From assembly GCA_024345305.1 (NCBI GenBank), contig BRON01000007.1:310001-374000 (forward strand): a stretch of DNA of 64,000 nucleotides, given 5' to 3'. Below the pieces are notes generated by a model. It had not been told where the DNA came from. It saw only the letters and a list, made by a program, of their open reading frames with translations, and searched no databases. How positions within the stretch are numbered: the stretch's first letter is position 1; every line of letters begins with the position of its first letter. The position numbers were made by a program, and so were the translations under genes. Origin of the DNA: Mrakia gelida (taxonomy: Eukaryota > Basidiomycota > Tremellomycetes > Cystofilobasidiales > Mrakiaceae). Shown one piece after another: positions 25,671 to 35,400 of this stretch.

Positions 25671-27448
25671 CCGAGCGACTTGTTCCACTGGACGTTCTCG
25701 CTCGAAAGCTTGGCCAGCTCGTCAAACTTGACTTGGGTTCCGCCGAAGATGTCGAGAGCACTGAGGGAGCGAGGTTCGCAATCCAAACGAGAGAGACAAA
25801 GGGGTCAGGTTTTGAAGCGTGGGAGGTGAGGTTGGGAGGAGTGGGTCGAGTTCGGGGGGATGAGGAGGGAGAGGGTGAGAGGGAGAGAGAGATAAGCAGA
25901 GACTCACGATCCGAACGTCAGGTCGACCTTCCCGTTGGAGAGATGGGAGACGAGGAAGAGGTCGGAGATATCTGGAGCAGCGAGATGAAGGGTTAGAATC
26001 AGCGAGAGAGGAACCGAGGGAGATGGAGGAGGGAGTCGACGCGTCGAAGAGCGGAAACGAGCCCGAGGAGAGAGGAGAGAGAACAGAGAACGACGCTTAC
26101 CCTTAGCTCCTCCAGCGTACGTCGTTGGAATAGTGACCCATTCTCCGAGCTCTGTACAAGGCGAACGAGGCGGGCAGGGGAAGTCAGGCTCGAATCGACG
26201 CGAGGACGAGGGTGCGAGAAAGCGAAGGGGAGAGCAGGGAAGGGAGGAGAGCTCACTGGTAACCAGCTCCTCGTCGATACCCTGACAGAGACCCTCTACA
26301 TCGGCGGCGTGGATCAGGAATTCACTGAGGGAGACGAAAGGAAGAGGGGAAGAGAAATTAGCCGAAGGAAAGAAGCGAATGGGGAAGGGAAGGCGACGAC
26401 GAAAGAGGGAGAAACGAACCTGCAGTACTCGGAAAGCATGTCAAGGGTCTCTGTTAGTAGAAGATCGAAGTGGAGAAGGGAGCTCGTTCAGCGAAGGGGC
26501 ACGAAAGCGAAGAAGAGGCAGGGGAGACGAGACGAACCTTTGGTCACGTCCAGATCCGTCAGATCCTGCCACTTGTTCATCGCCACGATCCATCGATCTC
26601 CTCGCTTCCGACAGCTGATGAGAAAGAGCTCGTGTCAGGTTCCTGCCTGTGGAAAGTAAAGAGGCAAAGACGAGGGGACGAACCTGACGTCGACGACGAG
26701 ATGATCCTTCCCAACGAGCTCCGAGATCTCTTTCAGACGAAGAAGGGAGAACTTGGCGTCTGGGAAGAGGTGAGAGGTTACGATGACCTAGTGGAGAGTC
26801 AAGAGGGAGAGGTGGTCAGCTCTCGTCGATATAATATAAGGAAGGCAAGAGAACGAAACGAAACGGAGGGAGGAGAGTTCCAAGTCGTGAGCTCACCTTC
26901 GAAGCTCCGAGCTCGATCCAGTGAGCAGCGTTCTTCTCGTTGATACCTCCTCCGACCTGGAGGCATTCTGTTCAACGAGGATGAGATTGGTGAAGGTGTC
27001 AGCATCTCGAAGAGAGGGGGAAGAGGTTCGAGAAGGGATCGTTGGAGGAAGGGCTGAAGGGACGGTGAGCTCCAGCTCTTGACTCTTCGACTCACTTTCC
27101 CAAGCGTAGAGAGCCTCCTCAGCAGCCTCGTCGTTGTTGGGGCCAAGCTTGATAACGTGACCTCCATGGAGAGCTCTAGATCGGTATACCGAGGCGTAGT
27201 AGGCTGGTCGTTGCCTGGAGGAAAAGGAAACGAGGGAAGGAGAGGGAGGTGGTGAGCTTCGACTGTTTCTTCGAAGGATGGAGAGATGGCACTGACTCGG
27301 CGACAAAGTTGGTCTTCAAGGCAGCTTCCTTATCAGGTTCATCTGAGAGGGTTCCTCCTACAATCTGCTTGACTACTCCTCCGTGGAGATCAATACAAGG
27401 CCGGAAAAGCGAACGTCGTTGGGAGGAGGAGGGTGTGGGCGCGGTCAT
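25671..27448 (-). CDS. HIS6: ProFAR isomerase, histidine biosynthesis (HIS6)
   Basis: Isomerises N'-(5'-phosphoribosyl)-formimino-AICAR ribotide (ProFAR) to PRFAR, the fourth step of histidine synthesis; a TIM-barrel enzyme. Start ATG 27448 ([20 protein letters not shown]) was chosen because the family begins just before the first beta strand; an in-frame upstream ATG at 27568 would add 40 unlikely residues. Motifs: [107 protein letters not shown] and the C-terminal [13 protein letters not shown]. Ends at TGA 25673-25671 after KSLGLA. Divergent from COX12 with about 260 bp between starts. Confidence 0.93.
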
Positions 27449-27706
27449 CGTCGGAGGAGCTTCGAGGGCGAAGAAAGTGGATTTTCGAGTCGGATGGGGT
27501 GTAGGGATGAGATCAAGGGAAGGACAAGGGGATGGAAAGTTTGACTCTGCTGGTGGTTTGGGTGTCAAACACGAGGAGGTGCAGAGGGCGAGCTTTCTCT
27601 CTTGGGTGAAATCGAGACCTTCGTCCCTCTTCTCTTTGAGGCTGGCTCTCCTTCACCTTCAAACTCCAACTCTCCCTCTTTATCCAAAACATCTCCTCCG
27701 CCTTCA

Positions 27707-28871
27707 ATGTCTGACGAGAAAAAGTAAGAAGACCTTCCTCTACCGTTCCATGCAACTCTTACTGACTACCTCCTTCTGTGACTCCTACAGGATTGTTGTA
27801 CGTCCTCGTTCTCCCTCGCTCCTCCTTCCTCTCGCCTCTCGCGGACAAGAGACCGACGTCGTCGCATCTCCTCCCTCCCTCCCACCTTCGCCATCACCTC
27901 TTCCCTCGCTTCAATGCATCGGAACCTAATCTGACTCTTCTCTACTCGCTGTTGTGGTTGTTTCTCTCAGCTTCAAACTGCTGGGTTCGAGTGAGTCGTC
28001 TCTCTCATGCTTTCCGTCCCTTCTCCTTCGTCGAGCTCTTCCCAAGCTCAATCTCACACCTATCTCGCCCGTCTTGCTCCCTCAGTGCTCGGTTCCCCCA
28101 GGTACGACTCCCCTTCACCACCCGAACCCTTCTGTCTAGCTGTAGAGCTCAGGATCTGAGCTTGAGGAGATGGCATCTTCCCGACCTGACCCTTTGGCTG
28201 ACCTTCTCACTCCTTCCTCCCTTCTCCCCGCACAGACCAACCAGTCCGTTAGTCCTATCAAACCACCTTCAACTCCACCGTCCATCCCTATGAACACGCC
28301 CTGACCTATCCTCCATCCCTGCTATCCCTTCTTCGACCTACGACCCAATCCAGAAGCACTGGTTCGTCTCTCTCGCTCCTTCCCTTCCTCCCTCCGTTCT
28401 CCCTTCCCTTGTTGTCCCTCGTTCGAGCTGACCTTCCTCCGTCCTTTTCTACTCGTTGCAATGACAGCTGGCAAAACTACGTTGATTACCACAAGTGTAT
28501 CAACGCCAAGGGAGAGGAGTTCGCTCCTTGCAAGCAGTTCTTGAGGACGTACAGGTCGCTCTGCCCTAACGGTTCGTCCTCCTCTCAACCTCTCTCTCCC
28601 TTCCCTTTCGTCCCATCTCTCGCCGAAAGCTGACCGATTCTTTTGTGATCGTGACTCTCGTGGTGTGATTAGATTGGGTGGAGAAGTGGGATACCCAGCG
28701 AGAGGAGGGCAAGGTTCGTTTCATTCGTTCAGCTCACCTCCCATCCCCTTCCGTTCAGCTCGACCTTTTCCTTCTCGTCGCGTTCGTCGAGCTGACTCCC
28801 TTTCCCCCCTTCTCTTTCAACTACCTCGTACTCTCCCGACACTACAGTTCCCCGCCGACTTGACTCCTTAG
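27707..28871 (+). CDS. COX12: cytochrome c oxidase subunit VIb (Cox12)
   Basis: Twin-CX9C intermembrane-space subunit of complex IV. Nine exons code only about 84 residues: 27707-27723 (17 nt), 27791-27797 (7 nt), 27971-27990 (20), 28086-28101 (16), 28236-28247 (12), 28354-28361 (8), 28468-28571 (104), 28673-28713 (41), 28848-28871 (24). Spliced, they read MSDEKKIVLQTAGFDARFPQ, then TNQSKHCWQNYVDYHKC, KGEEFAPCKQFLRTYRSLCP and DWVEKWDTQREEGKFPADLT. The four cysteines of the CHCH fold are present with correct spacing. Every junction keeps frame, and intron signals (GTNNGT, CTGAC, CAG) are good, so the extreme fragmentation looks real. Confidence 0.9.
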
Positions 28872-29366
28872 AGGTGCTTCGATCTTTGGGACGAGGAGAA
28901 CGAACGGGGACGACGATATGTAGAATCTACGGACGGACGAGACGAGGGTCGCACCGTTGGGTGTTTGGGTCGCGCGATTGGGATGAAATCTGAATTCGGT
29001 ACCAGCACGTCGATGAGTGGTTTGTGCAAAGAGTTTGTGAGAGGAAGGGCAGGGAAGAAAGGGAAGAGGAACAACGGCGGTCAGCTCGCGACGTTGAGCT
29101 CGCTGTAGACCTTCCCCCACTCTCTGTCTCGACTTTTTACGGAAAACTTCTTGGATCATGCGAGATGCACGACTGTGAACAGTCGCTCACTTCAGTTCCG
29201 AGAGCAGATCAGCATCCGTCACTCACGACGAATGAAAGCGAAAGTGCGAGCTCGAATCTCCTTCCCTCGTTTCGTTCATCGAACCCTCCTCGTTCCCTTC
29301 AACGCCGACACCATCTTTGGACCGGGACGACAGTGGCACGGAACGGAACTCATATACAGCTTGGAT
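28872..29366. other. intergenic region
   Basis: Between the COX12 stop and the F-box-like gene start. Contains the presumed COX12 3' UTR and the next promoter. No gene supported. Confidence 0.4.
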
Positions 29367-30898
29367 ATGGCTCTCACTCCGTAGGTCCCTTCTTTCTGCA
29401 CAGCTCGCACAGAGAGGGAAGGAGAACGCGAGCTGATCAAGACGGACTTCTCCTTCTCCCTCCTCCTCTCAGCCAACCCTCCTTCTATCTCCTCCCCAAC
29501 GAGCTCGTTCGGGAAGTCATCCTCGCCGGAATCCCACCTCAGAGGTTCATCGATGAGAGGGACAACTTTCCTGCCGCTCGGTATAGAGATCGATGGCTCG
29601 TGAGGCTGGCGAGAGTGTCGAAGGAGTGGAAGGTGAGCTCGAGTCGACCTCCTTCTTTGCTCTTCTGTTCGTCTTCGTCCCACGACGGTGTCTGACCCTT
29701 ATCTTCGCTTCCTCAGGACATCTGTATCCCTCTCCTCTACCGCGAAGCCATCTTCGAACTCTCTCGTCAAGGAGAGGAGGAACGTCTCGAGCTCTTCTAT
29801 CGTCGGCTCGATCTCGTCCCCTCCCTCGGCCACCACCTTCGTCGCCTTCACTGGACTCAGGACTTCTACCAGTCCGCCGAAGTTGCAACGAAACTCTTCC
29901 TCGACAGATCTCACCTCTTCTCCTCCCTCCAATCGGTTTCCGTCGTATCCGCCCTCTCCTCCAATCCCGCTCTTCCCTCATCCGCACACCCGTCCTCCTC
30001 CCTCGACCAACCCATCCTCCCCAACCTCAACTCCCTCCGACTCGTCAGCTGGGACGTGGAGCCCGATCCAGAGGATGAGTTCCCTTTCTTGCCACCACCC
30101 TCAGACAGATGGTACCGCCAACGCTGCCTCCTCACCTCCAACGCTTACGGATCCCTCACCAACCTCGACGACCTCCATCTCTCGTTCCAAAACATCGCTT
30201 TCGTCTTCTGGCTCCTCTCAAGTCTTTACCACCGCACCACCCCAAGTTCTCTAGCTCTCAAGCATCTCCACCTCTTCGGAGCCTTCGTTCTCCCCCCATC
30301 TGCCTCCCACCCAACCCCAACCCGACCATTCCACCACCTCCTCACCCTCCTCGCCCTCGTAGGACCAACCCTCCAAACCCTCCATCTCAACAGGGACGAC
30401 TACTCCATCTTCGAACCCCCCCTCCCCTTCCCCTCCGAAATCCTTTCACTCTGCCCCAACGTCGTCCAACTCTCCCTCGACACGACCGCCGACCTCCTCC
30501 CTCTCACCCTCTCCTTCTCCGTCGGACTCCAACACCTCACGAGTCTCTGGATCGGGCACTCCGCGTGGCAGAGGAGATTGGAGGATAATGGTCAAGCGAT
30601 CAGGAGGTTGGTGGAGGGAGTAGCGAGCAGCTTGCTGCCCTTCCTGTCGAAGGACGGCGACGCGTCGAAAGAGGGAGGAGGAGGGAGGACTGGTTTCCCT
30701 TTCCTAAAGCTGAAGGAGGTGGGGTTCTGGGGCTTGGACTTCAGGATTGATCGGGGGTTGGGAAGTGGGGCGGAGGAGGGGTGGGAGAGGGATTGGGAGT
30801 GGGAGGAGGTGAAGAGGGCTGGGAAGATGTTGGCCGACGAGAGGGCCGGAGTGAGGTTGGTGGATCGGTTTGGGATTGGGTGGGAGGAAGGAGTTTAG
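29367..30898 (+). CDS. F-box-like, leucine-rich protein
   Basis: Likely substrate adaptor of an SCF-type ubiquitin ligase, inferred from the N-terminal F-box-like segment. Three exons: ATG 29367 (MALTP, 17 nt before a GTAGGT donor), a second exon coding QPSFYLLPNELVREVILAG and DRWLVRLARVSKEWK, and a long third exon (29717-30898, 394 codons including stop) starting DICIPLLYREAIFELSRQ. The pattern LPNELV-VSKEWK-IPLLYR is typical of fungal F-box proteins. The rest is Leu-rich with irregular repeat-like segments (LTNLDDLHLSFQN, LKHLHLFGAF, LQTLHLNRDD). Stop TAG 30896-30898. Target unknown. Confidence 0.7.
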
Positions 30899-30954
30899 TA
30901 GGTAGTTAAGTCCCTTCTTTCTTTCGGTCGGGCTGGGTATGGAATGAGAGGAGC

Positions 30955-32033
30955 TCCAGCAGGATACGGGTGAGTCTAAATCTTCGCACTTGGGATGCAA
31001 GGAGAGAGAGAGCTGGAGCGCCTTTCGTGAGGAAGCTCGGAAACTTTGCGAGCTAGTAGCTTTGGACCGAGCTCTCGCCCCCCTCTCTGCTTCTGTAGTA
31101 TCGTCTTCGCTTCCTGAAATTTTCCTTTCCCTCTTGAACTAGATGGATCGATGATGAACGGACTCCAGGTGAGCGAGCGAGCTCTCTCGCTGATCTATCG
31201 TCGAATCGCACCCTGAATCCCGCTCGAAAGGCTGATCAATTCGACATCTCCCTCTTCTCCTTCCTAGTCCGTCGAGGTCTGGCAGACCAAGTTCCATCAC
31301 CCCGAGGGATCTACTAAAGGTCTTCTCAATGCTGTTCAGGTGAGCTGGCGGTTTCGCTTTCGGTTTCCAGCTCGCGTCGAGCTCGTTTCGCTGGTCTTGC
31401 TTTTCTGACGCCTCCCTCCCTTCTCTCGCAGAACATCGGAGGTCTACTCAGTCTTCCCTTCTGTGCCTATGTCAACGACGGACTCGGTCGAAGGGCAGGA
31501 ATTCTCTTCGGGAGCTTGATCAGTGAGTCGAGCTCGAGTTCGAGCTTTTGCTTCCTTTCGACGCGACCTTGCGGAAACAAGAGCTGACAAGAGTCGTTCG
31601 TCCCTCTTGTTTTCCATTCGCGGCCCATGTAGTGCTCGCTGGAGTTGCTACCCAGGCTGTGAGTCGACCCTCACTTCTCCCTTCTCGTGCGACGCGTCTG
31701 ACTCGTCCTCTTCTTTTCCTCTTCCAGTCTTCGTCTGGAACTTCGCCATCGAGAGTGAGTTCCCATCGTTCCTCTTCATACACTCTCTAGGTGTTTATCT
31801 AACGTTCGTCTTCCGCATCCCGTCCCACAGCCAAAAACTTGACTCTGGAGTTCGTCCCTCTGGTTTTGCGTCCACGCGTCTCGTTTGGAGGCTCACCACT
31901 TCGTCCATCTTTTCAAAGCGTACAGGAAACTCTGAATATCTTTGATGGAACTGCTGCTTCCTCAAAGACCAGCGCTGAAGCGCGAGAGACAGAACGGAGG
32001 CGAGCGCGCGTCGAGTCGAGGTTCGAGATCTGA
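30955..32033 (+). pseudogene. internally deleted sugar-transporter copy
   Basis: Inverted partial copy of the transporter at 40690-44133. The 5' part matches the microexon (GATACG at 30963, followed by an extra G that weakens the donor), the exon at 31143 (MMNGLQ), SVEVWQTKFHHPEGSTKGLL and NIGGLLSLPFCAYVNDGLGR, up to VLAGVATQA. The next exon then jumps directly to the transporter's C-terminal exons (VFVWNFAIE, TKNLTLE, ETLNIFDGT), so about ten membrane spans are missing. At the last acceptor one G is lost relative to the full copy, which shifts the frame into an early stop. It cannot make a working transporter. A short membrane peptide is possible. Confidence 0.8.
31141..31443 (+). repeat. 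near-identical tract shared with 43413-43712 (inverted)
   Basis: Two exon segments and two introns here match the minus strand of 43413-43712 without any difference I could see by eye. On both sides the same paralogs differ by substitutions and indels. The abrupt change in identity marks a probable gene-conversion tract. Confidence 0.7.
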
Positions 32034-32481
32034 GATCTCGCCGGGTCTCTTGGAACTCTTCACCGCAAGACTGATGGAAAATGTGCGCTCGACTCACCTC
32101 TTATCTCACGGCTTCGATATCAGAGTGCAGGGTCGAGAAGAAAGGAAAGGGGCGGGGGCGGAAGGATCTCTCCGAAGCTTCGACGCGTCGAGGTTCGCCT
32201 CGAGCTGATTTCTTTCGACTCGAAGTCCCTCTCCCCTCCTCAGTGCTTCTGCTTTGACAGACAAACCAGAAAGCCCGAGTAAAAATGTCGACAAGGCTCT
32301 CTGTCTCGGACTCTGCTCCAAACGCCTCCGTGAAGAAAATCTTCCATGTCAGAGATCTTCCCTTCCTCTGCCCCTGGAAGAAGGAAGGACGAGAGCTCTC
32401 TCGACCTCGAATTCCACCTCCCTTCCCTGCCTTCCTCCTCCAACGCCGACAACCCCAAACAGGGAGACTTAGCACCCAAGG
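32034..32481. other. presumed Argonaute promoter region
   Basis: Between the deleted transporter copy and the Argonaute start. Contains a GACGCGTC palindrome near 32184. No extra exon could be tied to either gene. Confidence 0.35.
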
Positions 32482-35400
32482 ATGACTACTCCAGCTCAAG
32501 CAGATCCTGTGGATCGACTCGCCAAAGTGAGTATCGTGGGAGGAGGAGAATGAAGCACGGGAAGGGGAAGGGAAGGGAACGAACGGCGAGGGAGTTAGAG
32601 CTGAAGGCAGCGCGTTTCCTTTGCTGACGGTCTTCGTTCTTCCTTTCGCGCGCTTCCAGGATGTCCAAGAGATGAAGCTTACCAGTGAGTGTTGCCATCT
32701 CGAGTTGCTATCTTCCGAGAGGTTGAGGGAGGGAGGGAGCGGTGGGCTGTTCGAGGGCTTCGTCTTTGGAGTTGAGCTCGAAGCTGATCCTTCTTCCTTC
32801 CTTCCTGGACCTCGTTCCGACTTCTCAGCTTTCAGCAAACGTCCAGGTACGTTTGAGGCTTGGTCTCGAAGCTCTACGTCCCCTCAAAGTGTCGCGTTCG
32901 AGGTTGTTTTCCCATCCCGAGGAACGCGAGCTCACGCACCTCCTCCTCCCTTCTCCTTCCCTTCCTTCTACCTTCGTTCCTTCAGGATACGGTACTGCTG
33001 GAAGACCCCTTCAGGTCAAGGCCAACATGTTCAAGTGTGGCTTCAAGGGAGCACCCAAGTTCGTTTCCTACCTCGGGGTGCTGGGAAGATGAAAACGAGA
33101 AGGCTGATGGACGAACGACCTCCTCCCTTCCCTCGCAGGAGCATCATTCACTACGACGTCACGATCAAGCCTGTCGTCAAAGTCGCCAACCAGAAGGCTC
33201 TCCCTCGACCTCTCCTTCGAGAGATCTACAACCAGTTCGTCAAGGAGAACGGCAAGGCTTCGTCAAGGAGAACGGCAAGGCTGGTCAGCCTTTCGTTCAG
33301 GTCTTCAAGTCTCTGTGAGTTCGACCCCTCCTCCCTCTCTCTTCTTCCTTTCTCGTCGACCTCGAGCTGACTATACGTCTCCCTCCGATCTACAGCGTCT
33401 TCGATGGACAGCAGAACGCCTTCTCAGGTTCGTCTTCTGATCCTTGCTATCGTTTCTCCAGCGCTGACCCTCTTCGCTGTCGTCTTTCAGTCGAGCCTGG
33501 ATTCCCTGGAGATCAAGTCTTCACCGTTGGCCTTCTCGACCCTGGAGCACCCGTCGGAGCCGTCGCTCTTCCTACTCGACAGTTTAAGATCACCATCAAT
33601 GCCGTCAACACGATTGATCTCGCTCAGATCGAGTCGTTCTGCAAGGGTTCAGCCCAAGCGCTCGAAGTTCAGGGTGCGTCTCCCTCGTCTTCGTTCAACT
33701 TCGATTATCTCTCGAGCCTCCCTCACCTTCGCTCTCATCTCTACATCCGTGCAGAGCTCTCTCTCCTCGCCATCCAGTGCGTCAACATCCTGCTTCGAGA
33801 CGACCCTACCAAGAGGTTCGATCCCATCGGAGGACGAGGAAACCGATTCTTCGGCGACGAGGGTCGAGAACCTCTCCCTCAGGGCGGTGTGGTTGGGAAG
33901 GGTTTCTTCCAGTCTTTCCGTCCTACGATCTCTGGACATGCCGCTATCAACTTGGGTGGGTCGTCGATCCCTCTCGTCTCGTCGCGTCTCATTCCGCTCA
34001 CACGTTTCTTCCTCTTCGTTCGACGCGACACAGATACCGCCTTCACCGCTTTCGTTCAAGAAGGACCTCTCATGGAAGTCGCCTCGATGATCTTGGGAGT
34101 CTCGATCGGAGGAGCTGGTGCAGGAGACTTTGGCGGAGGACGAGGTGGGAGGGGAGAGAGAGGAGGAGCACCTCCCAGAGGAGGACGAGAAGGAGGGAGA
34201 GGTGGCTTAGGCGGAGGAGGAGGAGGAGGAGGGTTGAGTCTACTATCGCCTCCTCAGATCACTCAGCTCAAGAAGCTTCTCAAGACGGCGAAGTGGGTTC
34301 AACGCGTCCTTTTCATCTCCCCGCTCGAGTCGTCCGTCGCTGACTCGTTCTTCCCGCCTTCGCATCAGGTTCACCGCCGAGCACCGGTAAGTTCTTCCTG
34401 ATATGATTATCGTTCATTTCGACTCGCTCGAGAGCTGCACTGACCTCATCCTGCTCCTTTTCAGACCTGGACAGGTCTTCCGAATCACCAACATCTCGCT
34501 CAAGTCAGCCAACGAAACCAAGTTCAAGGACGACAAGGGCAAGGAGCACTCGATCACGAGCTTCTTCAGGACGACTCACAACGTTACCCTTCGCTACCCG
34601 GACCTCCCTTGCGTCCAGTGTGAGTCGTGCATCTCCTCTCGATTTTTCACGAGCGCTCTCGAATCGAACTGACTCGTCGTCCTCGTTCCCTTCGTTTCGG
34701 CAGACGGAAAGCGAAACCTCATCCCCTTCGAGCTTTGCACCCTCCTCAAGAACCACACGATCCCTCCTCCTCGACTCACCTCTGATCAGACGGCTGCTAT
34801 GATCAAGATCTCTGCTACTGCTGTGAGTGTTGGTCTCGCTTCGAATCTCTCGGTCACCTCGACGCGCTGACTCGTCTTTTTTCGTTCCCTTCCCTCAGCC
34901 TCCCGATCGTGCTGCTGGAATCCTCAAGTGGCGAGGGATTCTCGGCTACTCGGAGCTTCCTAAGGTCTCTCAGTGGGGACTGACGGTCGAGAAGGACATG
35001 ATGATCGTGCCTGCGAGAGTTCTCGCTGCTCCCAAGGGTGAGTCGCGACTCTTCGTCTTCTTCCCTTCCCTCCTCGGTTGCTGACGAGCTTCTACCTTCC
35101 TTCTTCAGTCGGATACGCCGGAAACCAGTCTGTCATGGCCAACAACGGAGCCTGGAACCCCGGACCTAAAGCCGTTCGTTTGCTCGTCGTCTTCTCGCTC
35201 GGTTCGTCTTCGCTCGCTGACCTTTCGTCTTTGCCCTCTTCAGAAATTCTTCAAAGCCGGAAAGCCTCTTCAGTCCTGGTCGATCATCTCGTTCGACTAT
35301 CGTATGGACGCCGGTCAGCTCAGGGAGTTCACCAACGTCCTCATCGCGTGTCTCGTCAAGGCTGGCGTTCGCGTCGACGAAAAGGATCCTCCCATCATCG

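Noticed and set aside
27449..27568. N-terminal extension of HIS6 from the upstream ATG at 27568
   Set aside because: It would add 40 Pro/Ser-rich residues before the first beta strand and run into the short promoter shared with COX12.
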